Assembly (NCBI GenBank): GCA_001692895.1
Contig: KV748176.1
Span: forward strand, 5,175,092-5,239,091
Direction of reading: 5' to 3'
Length of the DNA stretch: 64,000 nt
DNA from: Cenococcum geophilum 1.58
Taxonomy: Eukaryota; Ascomycota; Dothideomycetes; Gloniales; Gloniaceae
Numbering within the stretch: the first letter of the stretch is position 1; the number at the start of each line of letters is the position of its first letter. Of the stretch, positions 35,584-47,914 are shown in pieces. Under the pieces are notes generated by a model, which was given only the letters and a program-made list of their open reading frames with translations, searched no databases and was not told the origin of the DNA. The position numbers and the translations under genes were made by a program.

Positions 35584-38180
35584 AGTCTTTTAAGAATCTT
35601 CTTACCCTACGGTCCACTTTACGGTCAAAGGAAGCCCCCTTAGCCTCCCCCCCTATAGCCTCTAGAGCGAATTTAAGGCCCAAACGGCGCGGCTATAGGA
35701 TATTTATAAGGCCTAGCGCTTAAAGAATACTATAAGGGCGTACGAGCCGAAGTAGAAAGAGTGGGAAGACTAGTACGCGAAACTAGAAGGTAATACGGAC
35801 GGCGCCTAGGTAACAGAAGATAAGCTTTACCTATTTCTAGAGTAGTAAGTTATTAACTAAGAATTACGGGCCGCTAGCTATTAAAAACGGAAGTCGAAAT
35901 AAAAAGAGATATAAAAAGATAGTAAGCGAGTGAAGAAGAGGCAAAAGACGGCAAAAGGGTAGCTAGGGGGGAAGGCAGCTATAGGGGTAGCCGTAGCCGC
36001 AGAGGAAGCTATAAAGGACGAGGAAGAGATATAGGACGAGAAGGCCCTAGACGCCCTATTTAATAAGATAGTTTAATACTTAGTTATAAATAGCTACGTC
36101 TCCGCTATTACTAAGCTTTATATATAGTAATTAGAAGGTAAAGCCTTATAGCTACTATAGAGGGCAAAGCTCTTAGCGATACTAGATAGCGTCTGCCGCG
36201 ATAAGGACCGGATTTAATACGTTAACTTTATTAACTAAGGCCTATTTATAATTACTAGCGGCTATAACGTTAAAGGGCTTAAAAGGGCAATTACTTAGTA
36301 CTAGGAGACGGGCTCTAAGATACTAGGTTTAGTTAAGTCTTACCTTTAAACTACGGCTGAGTATTTATTAGGTTTATATATTACTACTACTATATACCCT
36401 ATCCGGTCCGTACAGCTGCCGTTTTTTAACCTATTCCTTAGGCTATACTACCGTTACCTAAGGCGAGAGTAAACAGGACGTTTAGCTTACTAACCTTATC
36501 CTTATTAAACTAGAGAATAAAGGGCCTAAGCTAGACAAGCTAGCGCTGTATATAATTATATTAATAATATAGGGGAAGCAGAACTAGTACGGTAAGGTTA
36601 AGTATATAGGCTGTATGCGGAACACTAACCCTATCCTTTACCCTCTCTCTATAATAGCCTTCTACTTCTTTAACCACTAGGGTAAGAACGGCGCTAAGAG
36701 CTTTCTATTCTTTTAGTAGCTAGAGGACTACTATAACCTATATATTTTCCCTAGCAGTATTAAAGTACTATAATAGCCGTTAAGCTATTATACGCAGTTT
36801 AAATAGAATAAAAAAATGTTCTAAGGAGTAGGGATTTACTTAAAAGAGAAGATCTATAGCGCCTATAAGCAGAGCGTCCGGCACGCCAAGCTTAGCGGCG
36901 TTAAGGAGACCTAAATTAGATAGGCCGGACGCTAAAATACGGACGCGATAACGGGAGCCTACCTTAGCTACCTACCCTATACGTTTATATAGTCGATTAC
37001 TAGCTTCCTAAAGGAAGGAAAGGGCTACTTTCTTTCCTACGCGCGGGAGGTGCCGAAGGAGGCCCTCTATTTAAAGATATAGCCTAAGACTAACGTCTAG
37101 CTAAAATATATAGAGACCTACTACCTAGATAGGGCCGATAATAAGGTTATATAGCTTAACCTTATAGGCTTAGGATTTCTACGCCTCCTTTATACGCTTA
37201 GGGTAATCCTATTATAGGACCTAGTAATCCTACGTAAGCAGTTCCCGCTCTACCCCCTATAAAAGGACTCCCTCTTTAGCTGCGAGGAGTACTAGAGGTT
37301 TATTATATAGGTAGAAAGCTTGCTAGCTAACGTAGTTATGTTAAATAAGCTAATAATGCGGAAATACTAGCCCGCCTATAAGGCCGTAGCTAAGCTAAGA
37401 TATAAGGCCGCAATCTTAGAAATTAAAGGTGTTTAATTGCACGTGTATATAATCTTAAAACGCCTTAGTAAGATAAAAAGGTTATTAGTATTATTTGCAC
37501 CTATACCTATATAGATCTAGTAAGGAAAGACGGGTATCTAAATAGGGCCTACGGAGTCCGTATATCCACCTTTAGGCGGGCCCACGCCGTCTACTATAAC
37601 GTCTACTATATCCGCGCTACCTACTTAGCTATTTATAATATCCGCACCGCCTACTTAGCTATTTACTATATCCACACCCCCCGCTTAGCCAATACCCGTA
37701 CCCCCTACTTAACTATCTACTATATCCGCACCCCCTACTTAGCTATCTACTATATCCGCACCGCCTTTACTAGCGTAGGCGCAAGCAGATACTTAACTAC
37801 CTCTCCTATTTATTCTTAACCTATAGGCGCCGCTAAGGAAATATAAGATGCTTTAGGGCGGTAATTCGGTGTTCTAGCTTTAGGCTAAGTAGACTTTAGG
37901 GCTAGCAGGTAGGCCGTTAATTAAAGCTCTTAATTACTGCTAGGGGGCATACTAGTGGGTTAACGGCGAGGCTATATTCTATAGCTGTCGCCGTAGAATA
38001 ATTAAGGATATAAGACGGCGCGTAGAAGACGGTATAGTAAGAGATAAGAGATAGGCTATTAACCAGCTGGAGTAGCTGCGAGGCTGGCGTTCTTTAGATT
38101 AGCTTTATAAGAATATTTAATTACTAGCCCTTAGGGCGGGGGGGAGGGAAAGGGAGGGAAAGGCTCCGTATTAAGCAGTA
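35584..38180 (+). pseudogene. Crypton-type tyrosine recombinase (Ndc10-like plus GCR1-like), RIP-broken
   Basis: One plus-strand frame runs nearly the whole length, interrupted mostly by TAA/TAG where CAA/CAG (Gln) is expected, the direct product of C-to-T change at CpA. The N-terminus (about 35.70-36.3 kb) reads KNTIRAYEPK-KEWED, then VTEDKLYLFLE, as in fungal Crypton/Ndc10-domain proteins. The middle (about 36.88-37.0 kb) has HAKLSGVKET-IR-AGR followed by the DAITGAYLSYLP segment, the pattern of the Ndc10-like recombinase core with its late Tyr. LLYTLRVILLQDLVILRKQFPLYP follows in two parts near 37.2 kb. A PPTQLSTIS-type repeat spans about 37.58-37.79 kb. The C-terminus (37.93-38.13 kb) has FYSCRRRIIKDIRRRVEDG, resembling a GCR1-type DNA-binding domain. 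Some frame slips may exist after 36.45 kb. Cryptons move as DNA circles without terminal repeats. The domain names come from memory of the families. Confidence 0.78.
37580..37790 (+). repeat. About 30-bp coding repeat in the Crypton (proline-rich linker)
   Basis: Repeats of CTACTTAGCTATCTACTATATCCGCACCGC-like units encode a PPTQLSTISA-type decapeptide several times. It separates the recombinase core from the C-terminal GCR1-like part, like a flexible linker. Confidence 0.7.
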
Positions 38181-38495
38181 TATATATATATATATAATAC
38201 TATCTTACTATAGGACTACTATAGTAACTAAGACGCCTTAATATAGGATTACTATAGTAACTAAGACACCTTAATATAAGACTGTACTATAGTAACCAAG
38301 ACACCTTAATATAGGACTATTGTAGTAACCAAGACGCCTTAATATAAGACTATACTATAGTAACCGAGACGCCTTAATATAGGACCATACTACAGTATCC
38401 GAGACGCCTTAATGTAGGACTATACTCTAGTAACCGAGACGTCTCAATATAGGACTGTATTACAGTAACTGAGACGCCTTAATGTAGGAGTAGAG
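38177..38495. repeat. (TA)n tract and about 34-bp tandem array after the Crypton
   Basis: A short TA run (about 38180-38197) precedes about eight units of AGGACTACTATAGTAAC plus GAGACGCCTTAATAT, 33-36 bp each. Units differ mainly by C/T and G/A. The array marks the edge between RIP-mutated sequence and the host-gene island. Confidence 0.88.
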
Positions 38496-39191
38496 CGCGT
38501 TTAGGTGTTGTAAATTCAGAGCAACATTACGCGACCGTCTAGAAGTACCGATCTAACATATATTATGTACCTTTTCGCCCAAAATCGCGTGCGAAGGTAC
38601 TTGGGGGCGGTTGCTGCGCGACCTCGTGCGGGGTTCGGGCGCGTTATCAGCAGGGGTGGCCCTAACCTCGTATTAACCCGGGTCGTAACCGCGCCAAATC
38701 AGCCCCCCCGATATGTGATAGGTAGTGCCAATGCTGTCTTGGAGCCTTCCAGGCTACAGCCTTGTGTCTCGGCACAGCACCGGTAGTCGGTTACACTGAG
38801 CCTTGGTAAGGCAGATAGGGTGGCCCAAGCGCGCAGTAGAGGACAGCCATTTTAATAATTAATTTCTTTGTACAGAAATACATCCAGCTGCAAGGCTGAA
38901 ACCGCTAAGACAACTCTAACTGCTAAGCCTCAGCCGGATCAGAGTTGCAAACTTCTATCAGTCCTTGAAATTGCTCGAACATTTCCCTTACTGTTCCAAT
39001 CCTTTTAGTCACCCAGAAGTTGTGAAAATTTTCAACTTCTGCTTCAAGCTCCTAGCATCTAGCTCCTCTAGCCTCAAGTGAATACGCAATAGGAGAGCGC
39101 CTTCTCGCCCGAAAGAGCCTTCAGGACCTCACATCACCGTACGTTACAGCATTGTCCCGCCATCTGATTGCTGTTATAGAGATAATAAGTC
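38496..39191 (+). promoter_or_regulatory. Upstream region of the host gene
   Basis: About 700 bp with ordinary CA/TG use. Its left third (38565-38790) is GC- and CpG-rich and holds a 73-codon open frame without recognisable motifs, not called as a gene. Nearer the gene are pyrimidine-rich stretches (CTTCTGCTTCAAGCTCC, about 39035-39051) and TTATAGAGATAATAAG just before the start codon. No clear TATA box or operator is seen; promoter function is inferred from position only. Confidence 0.4.
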
Positions 39192-42100
39192 ATGGCTGGA
39201 AACTTCCAATTTGGCGTAGTTTCTGGACAAAACCAGAATGTCGCAGCCCTAGCAAACTTCAACATCGATTTCTCAATTGTCAAATTTGCCGCACCACCGG
39301 AGTACAATGAGATTGGGCTCGCCATCTCACCCAAACGGAGAACGGAAGCCGAGGATGGACATATCCATACTGTAGCAAGAAAGCTGGCCCTTCTCCTCTG
39401 CGATGACCTCCCCGAAATTCCTAATCTCGTTAGAGCATACGGGATCCGCGCGACGGAAATCGCAAAGGATCCCAGAGTCAATCCAAGAGGTACATCCTTT
39501 GATGGGGCATTTCAGGAGCATATCGGGATCGATGGGACTTCTCTGTGGGCATCGGCAACATCAGGCAAAGGTGCCGTGGCTGTACATCTCCTCGCTTGCA
39601 TGTTGTCTCGGATGTGGAAAGGACGGGCTACCGCAATTTGGACGGAGATGGTTGCGAAGAGGAAAGCCATGCTCCAGGAACGGCTCGCAGGAGACAAGTT
39701 TAGTTTAGACGAGGTTACAGCGTCTGCTATACAAATAAGTAGAGATCAGCTGTCGGAGTGGGATGCTAGTGCCAGGTGAGCATTAACATGGAGCTTCAGC
39801 AAATGCAGGTTGCTTGTCAAAAAATCTAATGCCAAATATGTAGGGCCTGGCTGGAAAGCGCGGACATCGCGCTCTCTTGGAGGCAGACACAAGCAAGGCT
39901 CATCCTAGACAATCTGGGTATAGAGCTCCCATCTGGTCCTAATGTCTACAAAGTCGTCATGAAAGCCTGGAAAGTAGCCCTGCAATTTATGGAGAATATA
40001 GTCATCGGAATGCCGCAAGCGGTTAAAAGTGGAGAGGTTTTATTGGCTTTATCTTCATGGCACCTGTACCCAGATCTGGAAGTTCTCTATGGCCATACCC
40101 AGAGCATCAAGCAGAACGATCCATTAATAGCCCGCGGAGGAGTCGTAACCATAGGACTCCAAAATCCGAATATAGACGATGAATTTGGTATATTATGGTC
40201 GCTACCGCTCTCACATCTCCAATATTATGGGAAGCCCGTGATGGCCACTGGCTCGATCAACACGCAATCCTCTAGAGTCACAATGGACCAGCTTTTACTA
40301 GTTGGATTTGGATGCGTTACCAATAAATGGGTCACAGGTATCCAGGGTACGACTGCCTGTGCAAAGTTACTGCTAGCACTCCAAAGGGCCCTAGATAATC
40401 GAGAACCTCCTGGATGGCTCAAGATGCTGTTTAATGTGGCAGTTACATATTTGGAATCTACTGGCAAATCCAGGGAGGATGCTGACCGTCTCATTTCATT
40501 TGGGCGAAGAAGGTGTCCTACTTTTCTCGCCCATGCGGAGGCGACTATTCCAATTGCACTCGGTCTCACGAGACCGGAAGCATTCATTGGGCTCCTTCAA
40601 AACTCCGAGGCTAAGATAAAATGGCTGCGGAAGAGGTTTAATGGTCAAAAAAAAAAAGTGCAGGTAAAGAGAGCGCAATACAAGACCATCGATCTTGAGC
40701 TTGCTTTGATCCGCTACCCCTCAGACCCACACGAAGTTGCTCATTTGAAGATGAACGAGGACGACTATATGCCACTTCACCATCATCCTAAGCACCCAGA
40801 TTCCACATGCAGTGTTTATCCTGCGACCCATGAATGGGCAAGCCTAGCTCCGGTTTATAAAGATGAGAAAGGGCAGTATTGTCATCGGCGGTGGTTAAGC
40901 ACGCTTGCCAAGAGAAGAATGTATCACAAAGGAGGATACGAGCCATTGCCTTCTGTTACTTTCAAAAGGTGCGCGCAGCTGAAGGAAGAAACGGGCGAAG
41001 ACTGCGGATTTGTTTTCGGCAACAATAGTGGAGGGGACATTGTCTTCGAGGAAGCCAGAGAGAAGGGCAAGATGACGGAACAGAATGCTGACACGGCCGT
41101 CAAAGAATACAAATGGCTGAAGTGGCAGCAAAGTCACCCTAAGGTTTCGCCAGTGCCGCTGTTGCTCGGGTACCAGCTCCCAGAACGACCAATACGAGAC
41201 CTTGATGCCTCCGGATTTGGTGTCTGGGGTGCAGTTCCCCACTTACGAACCATGGGTAACGATGGGGAGGCAGGCTTTTGGACTCGATATCGACGCGACT
41301 CAAGCACCGAAATGGCAACAACAAGCTCCATTTGGGAATTCCTTGCTCGCCCACTATCTCTCGCAGCAAGATCTTTGAATCACTCGGCTAATTTGGAAAA
41401 GGAAAAAGAAAAAATTGCGAAGGTTATAAGTTCTGAGTTAGATTCCAATCGCGCTTTCAGGAACGTGAGTTGGCAGATACCTGTCTTACCGCAAAAAAAC
41501 AGCCCGACACGCGATGATTACGCCCACGTCCCCCCAAGAGTCGTTGCACCTGGGATGAGGCCTACCGATCCCGATACTACGGCCAATGGGACCCAAAATT
41601 TTACTCCAACCTGGGACTGCATGGACTCTGACTGTAACTCTGACTGCTGGTACAAGTGGTATATTCCGACGACACCAAATGATGACAATCTTTCTCAGAG
41701 CTATCTTCAAGTCTTTGCAGGACTTGGCGGGGTTGATGTCTACGTTCCAGCTAGAGAAGGGTCGGATGCTGTTAGACTCTCGGAATTACTTGATTTATCC
41801 TTAGTAGAAGTCATTGAAGCGTTAGAAGACGAAAGTGTGAATGGGGATGCTCTACTGCAATATCTCAAAGGAGACTTAGGAAAATATATTGATTCTTCGG
41901 TCGGCGATCCACACGACTGGGTTAAGTCGTTGAACGCTTTAAAGTTTGCCCTCGAGGTTTATTCGAACTTTCCGGATGCTCATGTGGAGCTCTCCATAAC
42001 AAAGAGCACCATACACGATTACTATTGGTCTAACCCGACCGGTGAAACCTTTGGACACGCTCGATCCCTCTCTTGCATAGCTGCATTTGAATCCGGGGAT

Positions 42101-42808
42101 TTAAATATTCACCCAAAGGACCTCAAGGACGTAATGGCCATATCTGCTGGTAGCTCACTCTATATAACACAATTTCTCTGGTCTGATCCTTTATCACCCT
42201 CACCTTCGAATATTATCCGTCGATCCATCGGTAACGTCGGGAAACGGGGAATAGCTTTCCTAATCTCCCCCAAAGATCCAAGTATCAAGGAGCCAGGATA
42301 TGATAGCTGGCAGAGTGTGCAGCATAATGAATTTGATGGGAAACTTGAGGACAACTTCCCAGAAACATCATTACATCTGTCATTCACCGGTTACGAGCTT
42401 GCGCTGAACATAGGTCAGCATGGTCTTAGAGATAAAGAGGTCTACTACCTTCAGGCAGTTGTACAGGCATACGAAAGGGGTGTATGGGTGGCGGATCTGG
42501 ATGTTCTCGATGCGATAAACAATAGCGTTAATTTATATACCCCAAGGAAATGTCATCACACGCCAGGAGAAGCCAGGAATATAAAATTTAGACCTGTTAC
42601 TTCTATAGATTGCTGGGCAGAGCTGCTCGATCCGCCAGAAAATCTGTCGATTGTAAGAGCAAAAGGCAACTGGCTGGCGCGTCTAGCAACTGCTGTGGTG
42701 GCGATACAGAAAGGGAGAACTGTTTTGCTTGCATCGGGGGAGGTCTGCTGGGCCTGCGTCCCGTGTGGTTCAAATTGCTATACTTCGTCGTTGACGATAA
42801 TATGTTAG
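39192..42808 (+). CDS. Conserved-looking fungal protein of unknown function, 1182 aa, one intron
   Basis: Two exons, 39192-39775 and 39844-42808, joined by a 68-bp phase-2 intron with GTGAGC donor and ATGTAG acceptor; a possible branch motif TCTAAT lies at 39825-39830. The joined length of 3549 nt is in frame, ending TAG. ATGG at the start has G at -3 and +4. I recognise no catalytic domain. Visible traits: an N-terminal helical part; a lysine patch at about residue 463 encoded by an 11-A run (40647-40657); a Cys cluster WDCMDSDCNSDCW at about residue 785; and a C-terminal half with MAISAGSSLYIT, IIRRSIGNVGKRGIAFLI and LHLSFTGYEL, which I recall vaguely from uncharacterised ascomycete proteins. 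There is no signal peptide and no clear membrane segment, so it is probably soluble. It has no RIP signature despite RIP-heavy neighbours, so it is probably single-copy and still coding. No function is proposed. Confidence 0.9.
39776..39843 (+). other. Intron of the host gene
   Basis: 68 bp, GT...AG, splitting an Arg codon (AG|G). Without splicing the frame meets TGA at 39777. Removing it joins two long open frames exactly, which is the main support. Confidence 0.9.
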
Positions 42809-42956
42809 TTTTTCACCAGTAATGCACCTCAGCTAGAATGGTACATTTTTTAATCATCGTGTAAAGCGTTTTCATTGCTAGTCAAACAATATCGTTTATG
42901 TAGGCTGCCAGCACTCCGTATTTAAGTTCTACGAGCAAGGGGATGTCACGGGAACC
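42809..42956 (+). other. 3' flank of the host gene
   Basis: 148 bp with ordinary composition. It contains T-rich and AATCATCGTG stretches but no canonical AATAAA. RIP-type sequence starts at about 42957-42975. Confidence 0.5.
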
Positions 42957-45022
42957 ACCCGCGACACCTAGTAATACTATAACGCTAAATAGCGAGAAGG
43001 CTAGAGTATAGTCTAGTTTATAAACTACTTAAAAGAACTAGAAGATAATATACCCTGCTTAGATCTATAGGATAATACTATATAACTTTACTAGCTACTT
43101 ACTAAGTTATAACTTAAGATTTAACAGGTTATATAGGAGAAGGGCGAAATTCTTACCTTTTAAGAAAAGCTTATCTCTAAAGCTACTCGGATTAAGAATG
43201 CTAAAAGAGACTATCTAGGTAAGTGAAAGGAATGAGACGCTAATAATAAAAAGCGTAGGACTAGACCTAGCTTTAATAATAAGGGCAGATTTTAACCTAA
43301 CTACTTTACGGAAGAATAATATAAGTAGGCTTTAAAGCCTTAGAGTAACGCTAGTTAGCCCTAGAATAATAATAGGTAAAATCCTAATTTAAATAAGTAG
43401 AACTAAGAGTTACGCGTTTGTTATAACTGCGGTAAAAAGGGCTATATAAAGCGCTTCTACTAGTAAAAAAAATAAGAGTTAGATTAATTGGGAAAAGAGA
43501 AAGCCTAGTAGATTTTTACTCCCTTATACTAGGCTAGTAAGAGAAGAAGGGAGTAAGCTACTATATAGTTATTTCTGTCTTTATTTAAGTTAATAATAAA
43601 TAGGTAACACGAGACTGCCTTATAGACAGTAGCGCGACTATAGGGTTTATTTCTTAATTACTAGTAAAAGAATTAGATTTAGACCTTAGCGACTTATAGG
43701 TACGTACTATTTAAAGTATTAGAGGCTACTAGATTCTATACTATAGGGAATAGGCTTTTTTTATGGCCAGCTAGAACCGCAATAGTCTATAGAATACGTA
43801 GGAAATGCGCTTCTATACTATAAAAATTAAGAAGTATAATCTTATTTTAGAATACCTATAGCTTTACTAAGTTAATCTAAATATTAATTGGCCTTTAGCC
43901 TTATATTAATATCGGAAGTCTTAACCGCACATTATAGTTAAAGATTAAAAGACTTTCTTAAACTATATATAAGAAGAAGGGTGGGTATATACTATATATA
44001 CTACTTTTAACACTAAGAATAGGGATATAGGATATTTATTTTTAGATATCCGGCTATACGTAGTTAAGGAACTAGAGATTCTATAAAAATATATAGACTT
44101 AGAGGATGTTTCTAATAAGGAGGCTATATAAACCTTATCTAACCCTATATTAGTTAAGTATAAAATAAATATAGAGGATAAACAACCTCCTTTTAGACTA
44201 CTATATAACCTATTAAAAAATAAACTAGCGGTATTACGTTAATATATAATAAATAATCTTTAAAGAGGATGGATTTAGCTCTTTATAAGCCTAGTAGGAG
44301 TACTAATTATATTTATACCTAAAAAGGATAAGACCCTTTACCTTTATATTAACTATTAGGTGCTAAATAAGATTACTATAAAGAATTACTACCTATTACC
44401 CTTAATAGGGGAGCTTATTAATAGGCTGTTAGGCGTAAAGATATTTATAAAATTATATCTAAAAGATATATACTATTAAATCCGGATTAAAGCCAGTAAT
44501 AAGTAGAAAATAGCGTTCTAAATATAGTACGGCTACTTTAAGTACCTAGTAATACTATTCGGGCTTACTAACGCACCAGTAATATTTTAGGCCTATATTA
44601 ATAAGGCATTATTAGGCCTATTAGACATAATATATATAGTCTACCTTAATAATATTATAGTTTACTTTAATAACTATAAAGCATATACACACCACGTATA
44701 AATAGTACTAAAAAGACTGCGGGAATATAAGCTCTATATAAACCTAAAAAGGTATACGTTCTATACTACTAGCATTAATTTTTTAGGCTTTATTATTAGC
44801 GTTAATAGAGTATTAATAGAGAAAAGTCGGGTGGACGCTATTAGGGAATAGCCCTACCCTATAACATTTAGAAAAGTATAGGTTTTCTTAGGCACGGCAA
44901 ACTTCTACTAAACGTTTATTATTTACTATTTATAAGTAATACTCCTAATTACTAACCTACTAAAAGGATTTAAGAATGGCAAGAAGTTAGGACCCTTTAT
45001 ATTTAGAGAAGCTACTAAGTAG

Positions 45023-45680
45023 CAGGCTTGTTATTCAATCACCCAGGTTTCAATATTGAATTGAATTGAATGCCAAGTCTCAATCAATTCAATCAACTGA
45101 GAGCTCGCTGGCTTGGCAACTCAATCAATATAGAGGTTCTAGTTGAATTGAATTGATTGATAAATATTGAATCTTTTAATATTATATAGAAATATGCTGA
45201 ACATAACATATAATAATGCTTTAAACCTTATTGTTCTTAGACCCCCTTACCAAAAAAGGGTTACCCGAGCATTACTCGTTGTTTACACTATCACATTATC
45301 GCCGGGATCTTGACAGGTAAGAAAAGTTTTATAACTAGATTTGCCCACCAACAATATCAATTCTATTACCACTATGAACAGGGGGTACACAACAGGATAG
45401 TAACTCAACACTATGCCAAGACTCGCGATAGACCTATATTAACGGCAGGAGCGACGGAAACGACGGTAGAAAGCGATTCGGGCGCCGCCAGGTAGGCCCC
45501 CCTGCATCAACACTATGCCGAGACTCGTGATAATTACTAACTACTACGTAGTTGCAATTAATTGCAATCGTTTCAATATTGAATCAATCAATTCAATTAA
45601 CCGAACCTTCTGCTTACAAAGCTTTCAATTCAATCAATTCAAGGCCTCAATTGAATTGAATTGATTGAGTAACAAGCCTG
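45023..45680. mobile_element. hAT-like MITE, 658 bp, not RIP-mutated
   Basis: Terminal inverted repeats CAGGCTTGTTATTCAATCA and (inverted) CAGGCTTGTTACTCAATCA differ at one of 19 positions. The 8-bp direct duplication CTAAGTAG (45015-45022 and 45681-45688) and CAG ends fit the hAT superfamily. The subterminal regions are packed with TTCAATCAATTCAA-type motifs on both strands, like hAT transposase binding clusters. Normal CA/TG content contrasts sharply with the Gypsy around it, so it inserted after the host element was mutated or was spared as low-copy or short. A 61-codon open frame at 45310-45495 (+) has no recognisable domain. Non-autonomous. Confidence 0.9.
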
Positions 45681-47591
45681 CTAAGTAGGCTATAGACCGG
45701 TTAAAGGATTTATTTATATCGGCGCCTATCCTAATACACTTCTACTAGGAGCTATATATATACCTTAAAACAGATATATCTAGCTTTGCCTTAGGGGAAA
45801 TTATATCTTAATTAAAAGACAAAAAATAGCATTCTATAGCGTTTTAGTTAAGGAAAATAACCTCTATAAAATAGCGTTATATAATGTATAACTAGGAGCT
45901 ACTTGTAATAATTACAGTAATAAAGCACTAGCGATATTATTGTATAAGAAGTAATTACCCTATTAAAGTCTTTATAGACTATAACAACCTAAAATACTTT
46001 ATAACTATAAAGGTATTAAGTGGTTAATAAGCTAGATAGGTAAAGACACTATTATAGTATAACTTTAAAATTATATACCGCCTAGGAAAGATAAATTCCG
46101 CTAATAGGTTATTAAGACGTTTAAATTATAAGATAGAAAGGATCTAGGACAGTATAGGGGAAATAATCCCCATATTATAAAATTTGCCTAGAAAGAAAGA
46201 AGACTCTTTCCCTAAAACTATAGAATTTTATAGTAGGGTAGAGGTCCCAGCAATACAGCTACAAAGTACTATAATTATAAAGCCGTAGGATATAGTTACG
46301 GACTAGGTTATAGGCTAGGTAGATATTATAAAGTTAGCATACCCTAAAATTAGTAAGAATTCTATAGAATGTGCTAGGGGTATTACGGCACCTTTAACTT
46401 AACAGCATATTAGCTACGAGTATTTAGATCTAAGGGAAATAGGTAAAATACCTATTTGTAGCGTAGCACACTATATAACAGTAGGAGAATTTACTAGCAC
46501 TAATAGTTTAAAACGTCTCGTACTATGCCTTATATTTATAATAGTGGTAGATAAAATAGAAGTAAGTGACCTATATAAAACCTCTTAAATCTTCTTCTTT
46601 AAGTATAATAGAGGAACGCCTTTATTTTTAGGGAGAGGTAGAAAGATATAGTAGAGACTAACTTAGCTAGATTTATTAAAAAGCTATAGCAGTAAGACTA
46701 AAGAGGTTTATTACGCTTTAAGGGTGCTATATATATCCTAAAGGACTAAGCAGTTTAAGATAAAAAATTTAAGGTCTTCTATAATAACCCTTTTAGGGGT
46801 TACTATAGTGCTAACAGAACCCTTAAGGCTATTTAAAGGAAATACTTTTAGGATAGAATATCTAAAGAGATTAAGGACTATATATTAAGATATAATACGT
46901 GCTAAAGGGTATAGATATCTAGACATTACCTATACGGTAAGTTATTAGTGCTTTCTATTAGAGACCTATATTAGAATTAATAATAGATTTTATAATAGGC
47001 TTACCCCCTACTAAAATAAGAATGGGAAAGGTTGCTAATACTATTTTAGTAATCGTTAACAGATATATAAAGTTTTTAGGGTACTTTACTATTATAATAA
47101 CAATTATAGTAGTAGAATTGGTAGACCTATCTTTAGAACGGTAGCTCTCGTTTAGTATGCTAAGGGGAATTATATCTAATAGAGGTACTATATTTAAAAG
47201 CGCATTCTAGTCTTTATTCTATCTCTTATTAAAAATATAACAAAAGATAAGCATTACCTTTTACCTATAAATAGATAGGCTAACAGAGCGTCTAAATACG
47301 TTATTAAAACACTACCTCCACTGCTATATTAATTATTAATAGGATAATTAGATATTATAGTTAGCTTTAGCGCAATACGTATATAATATAAGTATCTATA
47401 GTAGTATAAAAATAACCCCTTATAAAGTATTGTTTAGGGTAAAAGCAAATAACTTATAAAACGTTAAGGACATTATTCTTAAAAGGGAGGCACCGGCAGT
47501 ATCTAAAAGAATTAAGTAAATAAGAATTTACAAAGAAGAACTTAAAAAGTACTTACTAGACGCCTAGGCTATATAAAAAAGGTACTATAAC

Positions 47592-47785
47592 TGTTGGTAA
47601 CACAGGGGAAATCACCAATACTACTCGAGTAGATACAGTGATGGAAAAGCTTATTGTATTAGATAGGGGAGGGTGAGGAACCTAAGGTTCCTCACCGCGC
47701 TAGTGCCACGACGGCACATGACGGCAAGTTGCCTCACGTGACGGCAATTTGCCGCACGTAAGGGCAAATTACCTCATTCCCAACA
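47592..47785 (-). repeat. Left LTR of Copia copy 2
   Basis: 194 bp, starts TGTTGGTAAC and ends CCCAACA. It contains a GAGGAACC...GGTTCCTC near-palindrome and three ACGGCAA-type units. It pairs with 53359-53552. Confidence 0.92.
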
Positions 47786-47914
47786 CTAGCAACTCTTCTT
47801 TTTATAGTTGCTATTTATATACAAACAGACCATATGCGATAATACAACAGTGGGTAGAATATAGTAGACTTTAGCAGGTAATATGCCTTATTCTACTAAC
47901 CCGGACTTCTACTA

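Noticed and set aside
38565-38786. 73-codon open frame upstream of the host gene
   Set aside because: GC-rich stretch where stops are rare; no motif, no intron logic, no homologue I can recall.
39134-42822. Many overlapping frames on both strands within the host gene
   Set aside because: The two exons give one continuous, well-spliced 1182-codon frame; the others are shadows.
45310-45495. 61-codon frame inside the hAT-like MITE
   Set aside because: Too short for a transposase and without a domain; MITEs normally do not code.
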